64,000 nt of DNA from Cymodocea nodosa (taxonomy: Eukaryota; Streptophyta; Magnoliopsida; Alismatales; Cymodoceaceae): assembly GCA_036874045.1 (NCBI GenBank), contig CM072337.1, forward strand, positions 8,308,001 through 8,372,000, read 5' to 3'. The notes beneath the pieces are model-generated. The model was not told the DNA's origin. It did no database searches and saw nothing but the letters and a program-made list of their open reading frames with translations. The translations under genes were made by a program, and so were the position numbers. Positions 1 to 12,444 of this stretch are shown piece by piece (position 1 is the first letter of the stretch; the number at the start of each line of letters is the position of its first letter).

Positions 1-683
1 AAGTTCAAATGAAAACAAAGCTAAAACTAATAAAGAATTAATGATCTTAACCTTAAGAGCATACAATGGAGATTGAGTAGCATGCTAGTAAGGCTAAGAT
101 GCAATAATTCAAAATCAAAATTAAACTAACAAAGCTATTTCCTAAAAAAAATTGACATGCAAGTTCTTATCATGGATACACATAAAACATGGTGGCATGC
201 AACATATAAAACGAATTTTCAAACTTACCACCAACTTGCTTGTGAAAGAAACTTACATTTGGAAAATTTTCAATTTCATTGCTGTAGTATGCATCCTAAA
301 ACATTTTTTTACTTTCTCCTCCCCCCCGCACTTAGTTCCTGCATTGTCCTCAATGTAGAAAAGATTGTTTCAACAATAAGAATAAGTAAAAAAATGTTAG
401 CGCATACCTGTTGTGCACTACTCTTCAAGTGGTGTAGATAAATTGTATTTAACTCTAATTATGGTTGAACATCAATTTGTCAAACAAACACATGATATAA
501 TGATAAAGTCTTTCAACCCATTCTACACCCTTCAAGTGTTTGAAAATCATGCATATAAAATTTAGACGTGAACTTGCAATAATCAATTTTATTGTTAACT
601 ACTAACTCAATAATACATATAATGAAAAATTACTAAACATTAAGAAAAGAAAAACTACATCTACAACTAAATACATATAAAAA
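1..683 (-). other. E1 3' untranslated region with polypurine tract
   Basis: No convincing gene is present; the plus-strand reading frames here are short and resemble nothing. On the minus strand 356-341 reads ACATTGAGGACAATGC and is followed at about 327-318 by a G-rich purine run. This box plus purine run recurs in E4 at 58137-58176. It is the expected layout of the 3' end of plant Gypsy elements. Confidence 0.65.
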
Positions 684-1649
684 TTAATTATAATTGGGTT
701 CCAACAACAAAGCACTCTCTCCATGATTGTAGGTTTTTCTAGGATAATATTCTTTAAGTCTTTGACCATTCACTACAGTTTTAAATCCTGTCTTACAATT
801 TTCTATAGCTATAGCTCCATGATTATATATATGTTTAATGATGAATGGTCCTGTCCATCTAGTCTTAAATTTTCCAGGAAACAAATGTAATCTAGAGTTA
901 TATAATAAAACTTCTTGTCCCTCATGAAAGTCCTTTCTCAAAATTTTCTTGTCATGGAATGCTTTTGCTCGTTCTTTTGCAATCTTTACATTTTCATAAG
1001 CCTCTCTTCTTATTTCTTCCAGCTCATTGAGTTGATATTTTCTTGCTTTTCCTGCATCATCAACACACATGTTAAATGTTCTAATAGCCCATTCTGCTTT
1101 ATGTTCTATTTCTATAGGTAAATGACATGCTTTCCCATAAACTACTCTAAATGGTGACATTCCCAACACAGTTTTATGGGCAGTCCTATAACCCCAAAGT
1201 GCATCATTAAGCTTTTCTGCCCAATCCTTCTTACTTGGTTTGATTACTTTTTCGAGCATGTGCTTGATTTGTCTATTGGATACCTCAACTTGCCCACTTG
1301 TTTGAGGATGATATGGTGTTGCTAACTTGTGAGTAACCCCATACTTCCTCAAAGCCATTTGAAATACTCTGTTGCAAAAATGAGGTCCATTATCACTAAT
1401 TATAGCTCTTGGAATACCAAATCTAGAAAAAATGTTAGATCTAAGAAAATCAACAACAACTTTAGCATCATTTCTCTTAGTTGGGATAGCTTCAATCCAT
1501 TTAGAAACATAATCAACAGCCAACAAAATATAAGAATAACCAAAAGAAATGGGAAATGGTGCCTTGAAATCAGTGCCCCAAACATCAAAAATTTCAACTT
1601 CAATGATAGGATTCAAAGGCATCATATTTCGTTTGGAAATTTTTCCCAT
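684..1649 (-). CDS. E1 integrase region (321 codons)
   Basis: Retroviral-type integrase core (rve) of a Gypsy element. The catalytic triad is visible: Asp in GTDF near residue 26, Asp in SDNG near residue 86, and Glu in GQVEVSN near residue 122. A C-terminal domain follows with the [12 protein letters not shown] stretch typical of plant Gypsy integrases. It inserts element cDNA into nuclear DNA. The frame overlaps the upstream pol frame by about 28 bases. It is a fossil part of E1, and the family assignment is firm. Confidence 0.9.
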   Translation of the reverse strand: MGKISKRNMMPLNPIIEVEIFDVWGTDFKAPFPISFGYSYILLAVDYVSKWIEAIPTKRNDAKVVVDFLRSNIFSRFGIPRAIISDNGPHFCNRVFQMALRKYGVTHKLATPYHPQTSGQVEVSNRQIKHMLEKVIKPSKKDWAEKLNDALWGYRTAHKTVLGMSPFRVVYGKACHLPIEIEHKAEWAIRTFNMCVDDAGKARKYQLNELEEIRREAYENVKIAKERAKAFHDKKILRKDFHEGQEVLLYNSRLHLFPGKFKTRWTGPFIIKHIYNHGAIAIENCKTGFKTVVNGQRLKEYYPRKTYNHGESALLLEPNYN

Positions 1650-4225
1650 TCTTTGGCATCTATCACAATGTCTACAATGATCTTTAGAGTCTTAATTAGA
1701 GAAGGCCAATAAAATCCACATTCAAGAATTTTCAAAGAAGTTTTTCTATGGCTAAGATGACCTCCACAAGCATGATTATGACAAAAATTTAAGACATTAG
1801 CAATTTCATCTTCAGGAACACATCTTTGCAAAACCATATCTAAATGATGTAAACAAATATCAAAATTTTTGCCAAAAACAGAAAAGTCGTCCATGAAAAT
1901 TTCTAAAAATTTTTCATTCATATCATAAAAAATTCCTGCCATGCATCTTTGAAATGTTGCAGGCGCATTACATAAATCGAAAGGCATACGCCTAAAAGCA
2001 TAGGTTCCGCTTGGACAAGTAAAAGTAGTCTTTTCTTGATCCTTAGAGATTATGGGTATTTGATTGTACCCAGAGTATCCATCAAGAAAACAATAAAATT
2101 CATGTCCAGCTAACCTTTCTAGCATTTGATCAACAAATGGCAATGGGAAATGATCTTTACGAGTTGCAGAATTCAATTTACGATAATCAATACATACCCT
2201 CCAACTAGTTTTTATTCTAGTAGGCACTAACTCATGATCTTGATTTTCAACTACTGTAAAGCCCAATTTCTTAGGTACTACATGCACAGGGCTTACCCAC
2301 CTACTATCACTAATAGGGTATATAATGCCATTGTCAAGCCATTTAACTATCTCCTTCTTTACCACCTCACTCATTTGGGGATTTAATCTACGTTGAGATT
2401 CTCTAAAGGCATAGTTCTCATCTTCTAGGATAATTCTATGTTGAACTATAGTGGGACTAACTCCTACAATATCACTCAATTGCCAACCAAGAGCTCTCTT
2501 GTTTTTACTTAATATCTTCATTAATTTTTCTTCTTGGTTTGGGATTAAGTTTGCTCCAATTATAACAGGATATTCATTTTGCTTATCTATAAATGCATAT
2601 TTCAGATTTTGTGGGAGTGCTTTTAATTTATTCCTTTCCTTAACTTCTAAAATCAAGTCATTATTCATTTCATGCTCACTACTATTCTCTTGTAACGATG
2701 CCTTGCATTCTAGATTATCTTCAATGTCTAGAAAGCAAATTTCAGCACTAAGTTCTTCCTCATTACTACTATTTTCAACTTCTTCAAATAATTCAGAAAT
2801 GCTTACACTAATGTTGTCATCTACTTGATGGTTTATAGTCCTATCTCTTTTAAAAATGTTCAATGATATCACCTTATTGTTAAAGGAGATTGACATTTTA
2901 CCATTTCTGCAATTAATGTGGGCATTAATAGTTGCTAAGAGTGGTCTCCCTAGGATCAATGTAGATTCATTTGGTTCACAAGTTGGTGCATTGGTTTCTA
3001 AAATGATAAAGTCGGTTTCTAAAATGATAAAGTCGGCTGGGTATATAAAATCTTCAATTTGAATTAAGACATCTTCTACAATACCCATGGGACTCCTATA
3101 TGATCTATCAGTTAGTTTAATTAGTGTTCTAGTTTTCTTAATTCCTGTGATTCCCAATTGTTCATATAAGTATTTTGGCATCACGTTAACTCCTGCACCA
3201 AGATCTAATAATGCTTTTTCAATTAAAACATTCCCTATTAAGCAAGTTATTAGAGGAACACCAGGATCATTGAATTTTTTAGCTAAACTATCAAGCAACA
3301 TTGAACTACTTAACTCGGTTAAATAAACTTGCTTACTTAATTTTTTTCTTGGCTTCCTATGCTTGGTACAAAGGTTTTTAAGCACCCTCCCATATGCTGG
3401 AATTTTTCTAATTAATTCTAACATAGGCATATTAACATTGATTTTCTCAAATATGGTTCTTATAGCTTCATTTTCCTCATTTTCTTTGTTGTTGTCAAGC
3501 CGACTAGGAAATGGTTGTTTGTTGTTCATATTTTCAGATGTTTCTTCTTTCTTTTTATCCATTTCTAAGTCTATAACAAGGTTTTCTTCAATTAATTCTT
3601 CATTAGTTTCATCCATTAGACATTTTACAAGTTCAACTCCTTCATGTTCTAGTTCTACATCTTTATGTTCATCTCTTGTCAACATATTTTCTTCCTTTTC
3701 ATCTACGTTTTCTTCACTTTGTTTTTCTTCACTTTCATGTTCTAATATGTTTCTTTCTATGGTTTTTCCAGATCTTAAGATTAAATTCACATTTTCATCT
3801 ACATTAGAGTCTTCTTCATCATCTATGACAATTACACCTTCTTTTTGTTGTAGGAGCTTAGTGGCAACATAATAGCTATCTCCTAACTCTATGATTCTCT
3901 CTATATTCCTCATGGACTCTTCTATAGAACTACTACTAACATGAGAGCAATCACAAACATCATTTCTTTCATCAATATGAGATTTATGCATATCAAAATC
4001 GTAAGAAAATTCACTAGCATCATGCAAGACATCATATTCATCACTAACATGAGTTGTTTCTTCTACTGGTTGAATTTTTATATTAAATAACTTGATGGTA
4101 CATATGCTTTCATCATGACCTTTTACATGGCAATAAGAACAAGCACTTTCAGATAAAAAATCATTTATAAACTTAAAAGGATCATCATGATGAAAATTTG
4201 ACATACTTGCAAGAAAATTAAGCAA
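1622..4225 (-). CDS. E1 CCHC / aspartic protease / reverse transcriptase region (867 codons)
   Basis: Order along the frame: a CCHC zinc knuckle ([14 protein letters not shown], residues 29-42); an acidic linker containing the Athila hallmark LRSGK near residue 150; a retropepsin-like motif [10 protein letters not shown] near residue 342; a reverse transcriptase with [11 protein letters not shown] and the active-site FMDDFSVFG; and at the end the HNHACGGHL segment that precedes integrase. There is a short internal duplication, DFIILET twice in tandem, in the protease segment. No capsid-type gag domain lies between the frame and the primer-binding site, which is only about 105 bases upstream. 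It is a fossil pol of the Athila lineage. Confidence 0.9.
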   Translation of the reverse strand: MLNFLASMSNFHHDDPFKFINDFLSESACSYCHVKGHDESICTIKLFNIKIQPVEETTHVSDEYDVLHDASEFSYDFDMHKSHIDERNDVCDCSHVSSSSIEESMRNIERIIELGDSYYVATKLLQQKEGVIVIDDEEDSNVDENVNLILRSGKTIERNILEHESEEKQSEENVDEKEENMLTRDEHKDVELEHEGVELVKCLMDETNEELIEENLVIDLEMDKKKEETSENMNNKQPFPSRLDNNKENEENEAIRTIFEKINVNMPMLELIRKIPAYGRVLKNLCTKHRKPRKKLSKQVYLTELSSSMLLDSLAKKFNDPGVPLITCLIGNVLIEKALLDLGAGVNVMPKYLYEQLGITGIKKTRTLIKLTDRSYRSPMGIVEDVLIQIEDFIYPADFIILETDFIILETNAPTCEPNESTLILGRPLLATINAHINCRNGKMSISFNNKVISLNIFKRDRTINHQVDDNISVSISELFEEVENSSNEEELSAEICFLDIEDNLECKASLQENSSEHEMNNDLILEVKERNKLKALPQNLKYAFIDKQNEYPVIIGANLIPNQEEKLMKILSKNKRALGWQLSDIVGVSPTIVQHRIILEDENYAFRESQRRLNPQMSEVVKKEIVKWLDNGIIYPISDSRWVSPVHVVPKKLGFTVVENQDHELVPTRIKTSWRVCIDYRKLNSATRKDHFPLPFVDQMLERLAGHEFYCFLDGYSGYNQIPIISKDQEKTTFTCPSGTYAFRRMPFDLCNAPATFQRCMAGIFYDMNEKFLEIFMDDFSVFGKNFDICLHHLDMVLQRCVPEDEIANVLNFCHNHACGGHLSHRKTSLKILECGFYWPSLIKTLKIIVDIVIDAKEWEKFPNEI

Positions 4226-4329
4226 TAAAATTCACAACTAAGCACAAGAAAGATAGGTTTATGAAAATTTATCAAACAACCAACTAAGAACTTCAAATAT
4301 GGTAAAAATAAACTAAGCCAAATTGCCAA

Positions 4330-4347
4330 TCCCCGGCAACGGTGCCA
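4330..4347 (-). promoter_or_regulatory. E1 primer-binding site (tRNA-Asp)
   Basis: The minus strand reads TGGCACCGTTGCCGGGGA, complementary to the 3' end of plant tRNA-Asp (consensus TGGCGCCGTTGCCGGGGA) with one mismatch. It lies 6 bases inside the LTR boundary. Confidence 0.85.
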
Positions 4348-4353
4348 AAAACT

Positions 4354-5892
4354 TGTTGAGCTATATTTTTAGCTCAAGCTTTACTACAAGTGCACAGTTC
4401 TTTTGGTGTACATGGCAAATACAGGTCATTCTTCCACAAGGATTGTGTTTATGACTTAATCAACTATTACTCAACTTGTTCTTCAAGCTCTTAGGTATAC
4501 TTCAGTAAATTAATGACATGTGAATGTAGAATAATCAAAGTTAATACAAGCTCACAAATCATGCAATTTCAAGGCAATTTGTAGTGGAAAATGGTGATGT
4601 GAATCAATTTCTTTACTTATAAATCTATCAACTCATTCAATTATAACATGCACACAAGTTCCACGTGATTTCAGAAGTGATATCAATGCATCAATATTAA
4701 GGAAAGAAAAATAAAACAACAAGGTTCAATAGACTATACTACTCTATTCTAATTTATACTAAATGCATGCAACTATGCTATTTGCTAATCTAGCTAAACT
4801 ATACTATACTACTTGCATTAGAAATTCTTTTTGGAGATTGATTAGGACAAAATGTGATCAATATAAGATATAACAAACTCAATTAACTACTGAAATTAAA
4901 ATTAACAACTAGATATAAGTGATAGGTTCTTCATTCAAATGAACATCAACACTTATTTTCTTCTTCTTTCAATTCACACCTTCTTCTCAAATGCGCCAAG
5001 CCACCATTGATGAGTGTCATTCACTCGTGTGAAAGCCTTACCAACAGCCCCAACAATACACGTGAATAGAGGATGCAAATTAGAAGTTGAAAAGAGGAAT
5101 TAAACATTCATATACATTCATTGAACTCTATCTAGCTAAGAAGACATATAATTGAGATGTTCACCACCATTTCTCATCAATTCTTCCTTCTATACAAGAA
5201 AATAATAAACTCTAAGAGTTGTCACTACCTTAGGAGCTTCTTATATTCTTCTCTAGAGCTTTGAATTCAATGGAACTTGGCAACAAATCCACCTCGAAGC
5301 TTGGACATCTTCTCCTTAGCCCTTGGAATGGTGAATAGCATGAATGGATGGTCTCTCTTTGGAAGCACAAGCCTCACCTCCAAGCTTCTTCTCCTCCTTC
5401 TTTCTCTCCTTGGAAACACCAAGTTGGCCTATGAAATTCCTCTCCCCTTGCCTTTATGTTAGCATGTGTTCTCTCTCTTTGATGTGGCACCTTGGTTTTA
5501 TCACCAAGCCAATAGGATGTCATAGATCTAGGAGGGCCAATAAGGTGTTGGCATGCCCTCTTCTTTAAAGTTTAGTCCACCAACTTTTGATTCTTTACAT
5601 CTTCTTTTGATCTTTTGCATTAAGCTCCTTCCATATGTGTGTTACCTACAATTAATGGAAATTGAACTCCAAGAGACGTTAGCCAACATAGGACATTCAA
5701 AATAAAATCAATGTGTTCCATGTAAAATTATATTCAATGGGGGATGCACTTGTTAATTAAATTTCTATATTGCACTATATTTCAAGACTTATATTACCCA
5801 TAATTAATATCATTTATCCACCATAGATAGATAATATCATGCAAAATTACTTATAAAATTCATTAAAAATGGGCAAAATTAAAGCTTGAACA
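4354..5892 (-). repeat. E1 5' LTR (about 1.54 kb)
   Basis: The ends read TGTTCAAGC...GCTCAACA on the minus strand. The boundaries were fixed by comparison with solo LTR S1 at 17005-18546, which is the same sequence in the opposite orientation. Small reading frames inside it (for example 5277-5568, plus strand) fall in LTR sequence and are not treated as genes. Confidence 0.88.
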
Positions 5893-5932
5893 CAGAACTC
5901 TCTACTCTATCTTGAATTCTTTCCATAAATTG

Positions 5933-6958
5933 CTAAAGAGTTTCTTGCTCTTTAGTGGAATCTGCAAAGTCATTTCTTTCCATATGGCTTTGTTCAGCTT
6001 CTTGTTCATTATCTGTTCTTTCTTCTTCCTCCTGACTACCAATCTGCATTGTCACTGTTCTTTTTGATTCTTTGGTAGATTGGGATGGAGTCATGGGCAA
6101 ATCAGCTTCTACCTTAATTTTTGTTTCTTCTTCTTCTCTTTGCTTTTGCTGCTGCTGCTCCTGCTCCTCCTCAGAATCGGATAGCAGGTTCACCAAAATT
6201 GGCTCTACAAGCCTTGTTGATGTTGGTACTTCAGATTTAATCTCCTTTTGACATTCAGGCACTATCTCTTTTCCTTTCCTTCGTCTGATTAATTATGTTT
6301 AGTCTTCCTCTTCTACTTCTGAGATTAAATTCATAAACAAAGGCTCTGCATGCCTTTGAGCCACAGGTGCTGGCTCTTCCTGTTTAATTTTTTCAATATT
6401 TGCTGGTCTCGAAGGACCAGCTTCAGCTTCTCCTCTTGCAGCAAATCTGACAGTGGTTCTTTGATGCTGTTCAACTTTAATTTTGTATTGGGTTTTCAAT
6501 TTTTCTACAGCCCTCTTCTTGCAAAGTGCATCAAATACCATGTGTGCTTTAGCTACTACCACATCTTCTGGTTCTCCTTGGTTTTTCCCAACTTGAACCA
6601 GTCCTTGAAATTCTCTTAATTCCTCTTCAGTTGAAGGCCCCAAGATTGCTGCTCGTGGCAATGGCCTAAATGGTGGAACTGAAAGTCCTAGCTGCTGTTC
6701 CTCAGGAACAAGTCTTTCAGCAGTCGGCTCCTCTTATTCTTCCTCTGCTTGTTGCTACTACTTTATTGCACCCCTTGCACAACTAGCAATGCACTTTTTG
6801 AACCATAATCTGGTTTTGCATTGGATTAGCTCTAGGGCTACTTCATTGTTCGGCCTAATTTTTCTTTCTTTGCTTAAAGCAATTTCTATTGCGACTTTGA
6901 TTTTTGTTTCTACTATTTGGGGTATTTGTATACCCAAATCAACTAAAAATCTTCTCAA
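5933..6958 (-). pseudogene. E2 3' accessory coding region, function unknown
   Basis: Three adjacent minus-strand reading frames (6958-6758, 6661-6299, 6262-5933) have protein-like composition and the same orientation as pol. I do not recognise the product. The first has a basic/amphipathic stretch (LCKKRAVEK-like sequence appears in the second). The second and third are rich in Glu, Gln and Lys, and each carries a similar short acidic box (LFMNLISEVEEED and ILVNLLSDSEEEQ), an internal repeat. No signal peptide or membrane segment is visible, so a classical Athila env-like protein is not supported. It lies in the env-like position between integrase and the missing 3' LTR. A captured host gene is the main alternative. 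Broken. Confidence 0.5.
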
Positions 6959-7822
6959 GTTGAAAAGTTCAGATTCTACCTTCTGTAGCTCTTTTTCTCC
7001 TATCGTATTCTGAATTTTCTGTCACGTGTGCCATTCCTCTAACTCTTTCAGAAATTGTGATGTGTCAATCGCATCTTCCTAGAACTCAAGCGTCATCTTC
7101 CTCATCGTGGAATTACACAACGGCACGGAATTGCTCTGATCTCTACTGTTCTAAGTTCTAACTGATCTGCCAGATAATGCCCCCAAAACCCTAAGTTTTA
7201 GTATAAATAAGCCTTAAGTTTAGGTGGGTAATTGGGTCATTTCCCAAACCAACTCTTGTTCTCTTACCCGTGGAATCACGGATAACTCCACGAACTAAGT
7301 CTATGGACTTAACTATAATACTCCATTGAGTTACGGTTAACTCAACAGAATAAGCTCGTTGACTAACTCAAGACTTAACGGAGTAATTTCATTGAGTTAA
7401 GCGTAACTCAACGGACCTCTTGTACAAACAGATATATATAAAAAAAAAACTTAAGATAATAGTTTTTTTTTTAAAGTTTTTACCGGTTTAACCGATACTA
7501 TGTTTCGGTCAGATCGACTTTTTTCAATTGAACCGATACTATGTTTCGGTAAAACCAAAAGTTTTTTTTTTTTCCTAAAAATTAATATAGATTTTTTTAT
7601 GTTCCGGTCATACCGATGGATCCAGCCGGTTGAATCGCAATGATTTTATAATTTTTTTAAAATTACTACGATTTTTTTTTATATGAAAATAAAATAAAAA
7701 CTGATTTCTTATTAAGTAAAGCTCGAGTAGTCCTCTACTCTGACTTCTTTTATAATTCCAAAGGAGCTTTTTGGTATTTTTAGAATAGGTCTAAGTCTTT
7801 GTCCATTTACTTTAAAGATATT
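6959..7822 (-). other. E2 spacer between integrase and accessory region; hairpins and ACCGGTT-type repeats
   Basis: No gene is recognised. At 7260-7420 GTTGAGTTA/TAACTCAAC-type inverted repeats cluster. At 7480-7650 several short copies of a sequence containing ACCGATACTATGTTTCGGT and CCGGTTGAA are dispersed in A/T-rich tracts. The same combination, in the same sense relative to the element, occurs in E4 just after its primer-binding site (about 53755-54025). The part nearest the accessory frames (7010-7200) has mixed base composition and may be decayed 5' coding or leader sequence of that region. Confidence 0.5.
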
Positions 7823-8657
7823 CTAATTTTTAAGATTTTCAATCTCAATAGCTCCATAAGAATAAATATTTCGAACTATGTAAGGTCTTACCCATCTAGA
7901 TCTTAATTTTCCTAGATGGTTATGGAGTCTAGCCATGTAAAGATATACTTGTCCTATTTCAAAGCTTTTTGAAATAATTTTCCTATCATGCCAGAATTTC
8001 ATTTTCTCTTTTTCTCTTATACTTCGAATAAGCTTCATTTCTAAATTCTTTTAATTCAATTAATTGCATTTTCCTATATTCAGCAGCTTGATTTAAATTA
8101 GTGTTCAGAGTTTTTAATGCCCAATAAGCTTTATGTTCTATTTTAGCTGGTAAATGACAACTTTTTCCATATACTAGCCTAAAAGGTGACATACTTAAGC
8201 CTGTCTTATAAGCAGTTCTATAAGCCCAAAGTGCATCTATTAATTTATTAGCCCAATCTATTCTAGTAGGATTTACTACTTTTTCTAAAATTAACTTAAT
8301 TTGTTTGTTAGCACTTTCTACTTGTCCACTTGTTTGCGGATGATATGATGTTGCAATTTTGTGGTTTACTCCATATTTCTTCATTAAGGCTTCAAAACTT
8401 CTATTACAGAAATGAGTTCCTCTATCACTGATAATAGCTTTAGGTATTCCAAATCTAGCAAATATATTGGTTCTTATAAACTGTATTACCACTTTGTTGT
8501 CATTAGTTTTTGTAGGAATAGCTTCTATCCATTTAGATACATAATCCACCCCCAACAATATGTAATTAAATTGATTAGACATAGGAAATGGACCCATAAA
8601 ATCTATTCCCCACACATCAAAGATTTCAACCTCAACAATAGGATTAAGAGGCATCAT
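7823..8657 (-). pseudogene. E2 integrase region
   Basis: Overlapping minus-strand frames (8657-7986 and 8038-7823) encode an Athila-type integrase. The core motifs are GIDFMGPFP (first Asp), SDRGTHF (second Asp) and SGQVESAN (Glu). The C-terminal part has LRSRWVRPYIVRNIYSYGAI. The upstream zinc-binding segment (ACGGHFGSGKT) lies in a frame at 8879-8685. Fossil, broken. Confidence 0.85.
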
Positions 8658-9005
8658 ATTCCTCTTTGATATTCTTCCTATTTATTAACATCTTAAATAA
8701 TTTAAGCAATATTTATGAGCATCTTTGAATAGTGTTGGCCAATAAAACTCACATTGCAAAATTTTTGCAGTAGTTTTCCCTGAGCCAAAATGCCCTCCAC
8801 AAGCTTGGTAATGATAGAAAGACAATATGCTTTGATATTTAGTTTTTGGAACACATCTCCTTAAACCAAATCGGGACATTTCTTAAATAAGTATGGGTCT
8901 TCCCAATAGTAATATTTTACTCTTGAGAAAAATAATTTCTTATCTTATCTATTCCAATCCTTAGGTGTTAAAACCAGTAACTAAGTAATTAACTATGTCT
9001 GCATA

Positions 9006-10321
9006 CTAAGGTATTGTGTTGATAGTCATTAATTGTTCATCAGGAAAATTATCCTTAATTTCAATATTTGATTTTTCTATTTGTAATCTTGATAAATGAT
9101 CTGCTACTACATTCTCACAACCTTTTTTATCTTTAATTTCTAGATCAAATTCCTGTAATAATAATATGCATCGGATCAATCTAGGCTTAGTCTCTTTTTT
9201 TGCTATTAGGTGTTTTAAAGCTGCATGATCCATGTATACTATTACTTTAGCTCCAATCAGATATGATCTAAACTTTTCTAAGGCAAACACAACAACTAAT
9301 AGTTCTTTTTTAGTAGTTGTGTAATTAACTTGAGCATCATTTAAGGTTTTGCTTACATAATGAATCACTCTAGGAGATTTTTCTATCTTCTCTCCTAACA
9401 CTGCTCCTACAGCAAAATCAGATGCATCACATATTAATTCAAATGGATGGCTTCAATCAGGTGCTTGAATTATAGGAGTTGAAATTAAGCTAGTTTTATG
9501 TCAGAAAAATGCTTCCTTGCAATTTTTATCAAAGTTAAATGGGACATCTTTTAATAGATTAGTTAAAGGTCTAGCTATTTTGCTAAAGTCTTTAATAAAT
9601 CTTCTATAAAAACCAGCATGTCCTAGAAATGATCTAATATCTTTTACTGATTTAGGTTTTGGTAGATTAGAAATTACTTCTATTTTAGCTTTATCTACTT
9701 CCAACCCTTTCTTAGAAACAACATGCCCTAAGACTATTCCTTGTTTAACCATGAAGTGACATTTTTCCCAATTTAAAACTAGATTTTTTTCCTCACAACG
9801 TTTTAATATTTGGTCTAAATTTTTTAAACAAACTTCATATGAGTTGCCATATATAGTAAAATCATCCATAAATATTTCTAAAAAATCTTCAATCATTCTA
9901 GTAAATATGCCCGCATACACCATTGAAAGGTAGCTGGTGCATTGCATAATCCGAATGGCATTCTCTTAAAAGCATAAGTTCCATTAGGACAGGTGAAAGT
10001 TGTTTTCTCTTGATCCTCTAATGTTACTGGAATTTGATTATAACCTGAATACCTGTCTAGGAAACAAAAATATTCTTGCCCTGCTAATCTTTCCAGCATT
10101 TGATCTATAAAAGGTAAGGGAAAATGATCTTTCCTAGTCACAGCATTCAGCTTTCTATAGTCTATACATACTCTCCAACCTGATTGAATTCTAGTAGGTA
10201 TCAAGTCTTGACTTTCATTCCTAATGACTGTTAATCCTGATTTCTTGGGAACTACATGGATTGGGCTAACCCATGAGCTATCAGAAATCAGATATATTAT
10301 GTCATTATCTAACCATTTCAT
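9006..10321 (-). pseudogene. E2 reverse transcriptase and RNase H region
   Basis: The frame at 10321-9893 carries [11 protein letters not shown] and the Athila string [19 protein letters not shown]. The frame at 9947-9501 carries the RT active site FMDDFTIYG and the LGHVVSKKGLEVD connection. The frame at 9401-9006 carries the RNase H-like stretch [35 protein letters not shown], cited here by its ends, and [12 protein letters not shown]. These parts appear in the normal order for a Gypsy pol. Fossil with several breaks. Confidence 0.85.
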
Positions 10322-10445
10322 TATTTCCTTCTTGACTACTTCTTTAAGGTTTGGATTTAATCTCCTCTCAGGAATTCTAACAGGTTTAGCATTCTCTTCT
10401 AAATATATGTGGTGACAGCATAAAGTTGAACTTAACCCTTTTATA

Positions 10446-12239
10446 TCAGTTAGTCCATCCTATTGCTTCTTTATAACTTTTTACTATATCTTTTAATTTA
10501 GCTATTTGATCCTCTTTTAAATCTAAAGCGATAATGATTGGACATGTTCGTTTCTCTTCTAGAAATATATAAGTTAATTTAGGAGGTAAAGGTTTTAATT
10601 CTAAATGTTGTACATCAGAAGCTAGAGCTCCTAATTGAATATCATCATTTTCTAAATTAATTTCTTCGAGATCTCCTTCTATATTTATGCTTTCACTTTC
10701 CTCTAAAGTTTTAGAATTGATTTGCCTATTTAATTCTTCTTGAATCACATCATCTAACATATCTCCTTCATCCTATAAAAAGTCTATGGTATGTAAGGAC
10801 ATTTCTAACTCCTAAAACCTTTCTGGTTTGAAAATATTTAATTGAATATCCTCATTACCATATGCTAACTTCATTACTCCAGTTTTACAATTTATAACAG
10901 CCCCTGATGTTGCTAAAAATGGCCTTCCCAAAATTAAAGATGTATCACTATTTTTATGCTTAATTTGTTGGGAATCCAAAATTACAATATCAATAGGATA
11001 TATAAAGTTTTTGATTTTAATTAAGACATCCTTTATTTTTCCTCTAGGGTATCTTATACTTCTATTAGCTAATTGAATAACCGTACTAGTAGGAGTTAAG
11101 CCTTCTAATCCTAAGGATGCAAATATATCACTTGGCATAACATTTATACCTGCACCTAAGTCTATTAAGGTTCTTTCTAGAATGGTATTTCCTATGGTGT
11201 ATGATATAACAGAGATTCCAGGATTAGATAACTTTTTAGGAATTTGTGGCAAAAATAGGGAACTACTTTGCTTAGCTAAAAAGACCTTTCTAAGAACCTT
11301 TTGCTCTCTTTTCTTAGTACACCAATCCTTTAGAAATTTAGCATAAGGTGGCATTTTCTGCAATAGATCTAACAAAGGAATGTTAACTTGTACTTTTTCA
11401 AAAATTTCTCTGATTTTTTCTTATTTTTTAGGTATTATTTGTTGTAATCTTTTAGGATAGGGTGCTAAAGATTGTGATTTAAAAGATTCTTTTTCTTTCG
11501 TTTGATTTGTTTGATCATTTTTAGTCTCATTAGCAGACTCAGATTGTTCTTCATTGATTTCTAGATTTTCAGCTATTACATTTTCATTATCATTTTGATT
11601 TTTACTCTTATCCACCTTCATATTATTTTCATTTTGAGTTCTTGATGGTATATCAGTTCCAGATCTTAATGTTACACATACATCTTCCAGATTTTTGTTA
11701 CTCTCATGATGTTTTTGTATATCATTTTCGTGATTATGATCTTCAATTGTTTTTAGTTTTAAAGTGCATTCATTAAATTCTCTTGCTTTAGTATTTTCTT
11801 TTGGCTGTGTATTTTGCAAATTATGCAGATCTATAGCATTATAATTTCCATTGTCCTATTGCATAACTTGTATTTTCATTGTATATTCGTCCAATGCTTT
11901 TAGTTTTCTTTCCAGATCATCTAATCTCATTGCATTCAATTTTTGATCAATTTTCATTATGGTTTTTTTAGTTTCGTAAATTATATCCATTTTAGGTTCT
12001 GAATATGCTTCCTTATAGTTTAATTAGTTGACTTCTTGTTGCTGACACATAAAATATTCTAGTTTGTCTAGGTTTTGCTCTATACTACGCTCCAGTCTGT
12101 CATACCTATCCCAAACTTCCATGTCTCTCAACATATTACACATTCTATACTGACCATCAATTGGGTAAACTATAGGATTCTCATACTCGGCTCTATTATA
12201 TTGAGGATAATTCATTTGTTGTTCATGGGATCTAGCCAT
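10446..12239 (-). pseudogene. E2 gag-tail, aspartic protease and leader reading frames
   Basis: The frame at 11375-10812 has the retropepsin motif DLGAGINVMPS and a FLATSGAVINC tail. The frame at 10760-10446 holds the acidic linker before RT (ELKPLPPKLTYIFL), seen also in E1 and E3. The frame at 11819-11421 contains VTLRSGTDIPS, the Athila LRSG hallmark. The frame at 12239-12024 begins MARSHEQQMNYPQYN and is a charged leader protein I do not recognise. No capsid-type gag domain is seen between the primer site and the LRSG linker. Fossil. Confidence 0.75.
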
Positions 12240-12426
12240 CTACAAACATCTCAGTTTCAAACAATCAGAAATGTCATGACCTTCAGAATTGCAGAATTCA
12301 CATATGCTAACTACAAGTTTCAGAAGTCTTTGAGCATAAGCATATGCCATATTCTCAATTACAGAAGAAAACACACAACACTTTGGCTATTAAAACAAAA
12401 CAGCTCTAACAGTTGCTTATATGAAT

Positions 12427-12444
12427 TCCCCGACAATGGTGCCA
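12427..12444 (-). promoter_or_regulatory. E2 primer-binding site (tRNA-Asp)
   Basis: The minus strand reads TGGCACCATTGTCGGGGA, matching the tRNA-Asp 3' end with a few mismatches. It is separated from the LTR end by a short spacer. Confidence 0.8.

Larger units (their letters stand above)
1..5892 (-). mobile_element. Athila-lineage Gypsy LTR retrotransposon E1, left end outside window
   Basis: Read on the minus strand, the order is 5' LTR (5892-4354), tRNA-Asp primer-binding site, a CCHC/protease/RT reading frame, an integrase reading frame, and a 3' untranslated region with a polypurine tract. The 3' LTR is not in the window. The RT and integrase sequences are of Athila type. E1 interrupts the 3' accessory region of E2, with CAGAA immediately right of its LTR as half of a possible target duplication. 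The two coding blocks are long and open, so it is moderately preserved, but I would call it broken, with about two or three breaks. Its age cannot be estimated because only one LTR is present. Confidence 0.88.

Noticed and set aside
2451-3872. Several plus-strand frames of 68-169 codons
   Set aside because: They are antisense to the long E1 pol frame, which carries clear RT and protease motifs.
4330-4347. Possible tRNA-Asp gene fragment
   Set aside because: Only the 18-base 3' end is matched and it sits at the LTR boundary; it is a primer-binding site.
6758-7200. Free-standing host gene with its own promoter
   Set aside because: It lies in sense inside E2 after integrase, and no promoter or intron signal convincingly supports an independent gene. 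Kept as an E2 accessory region.
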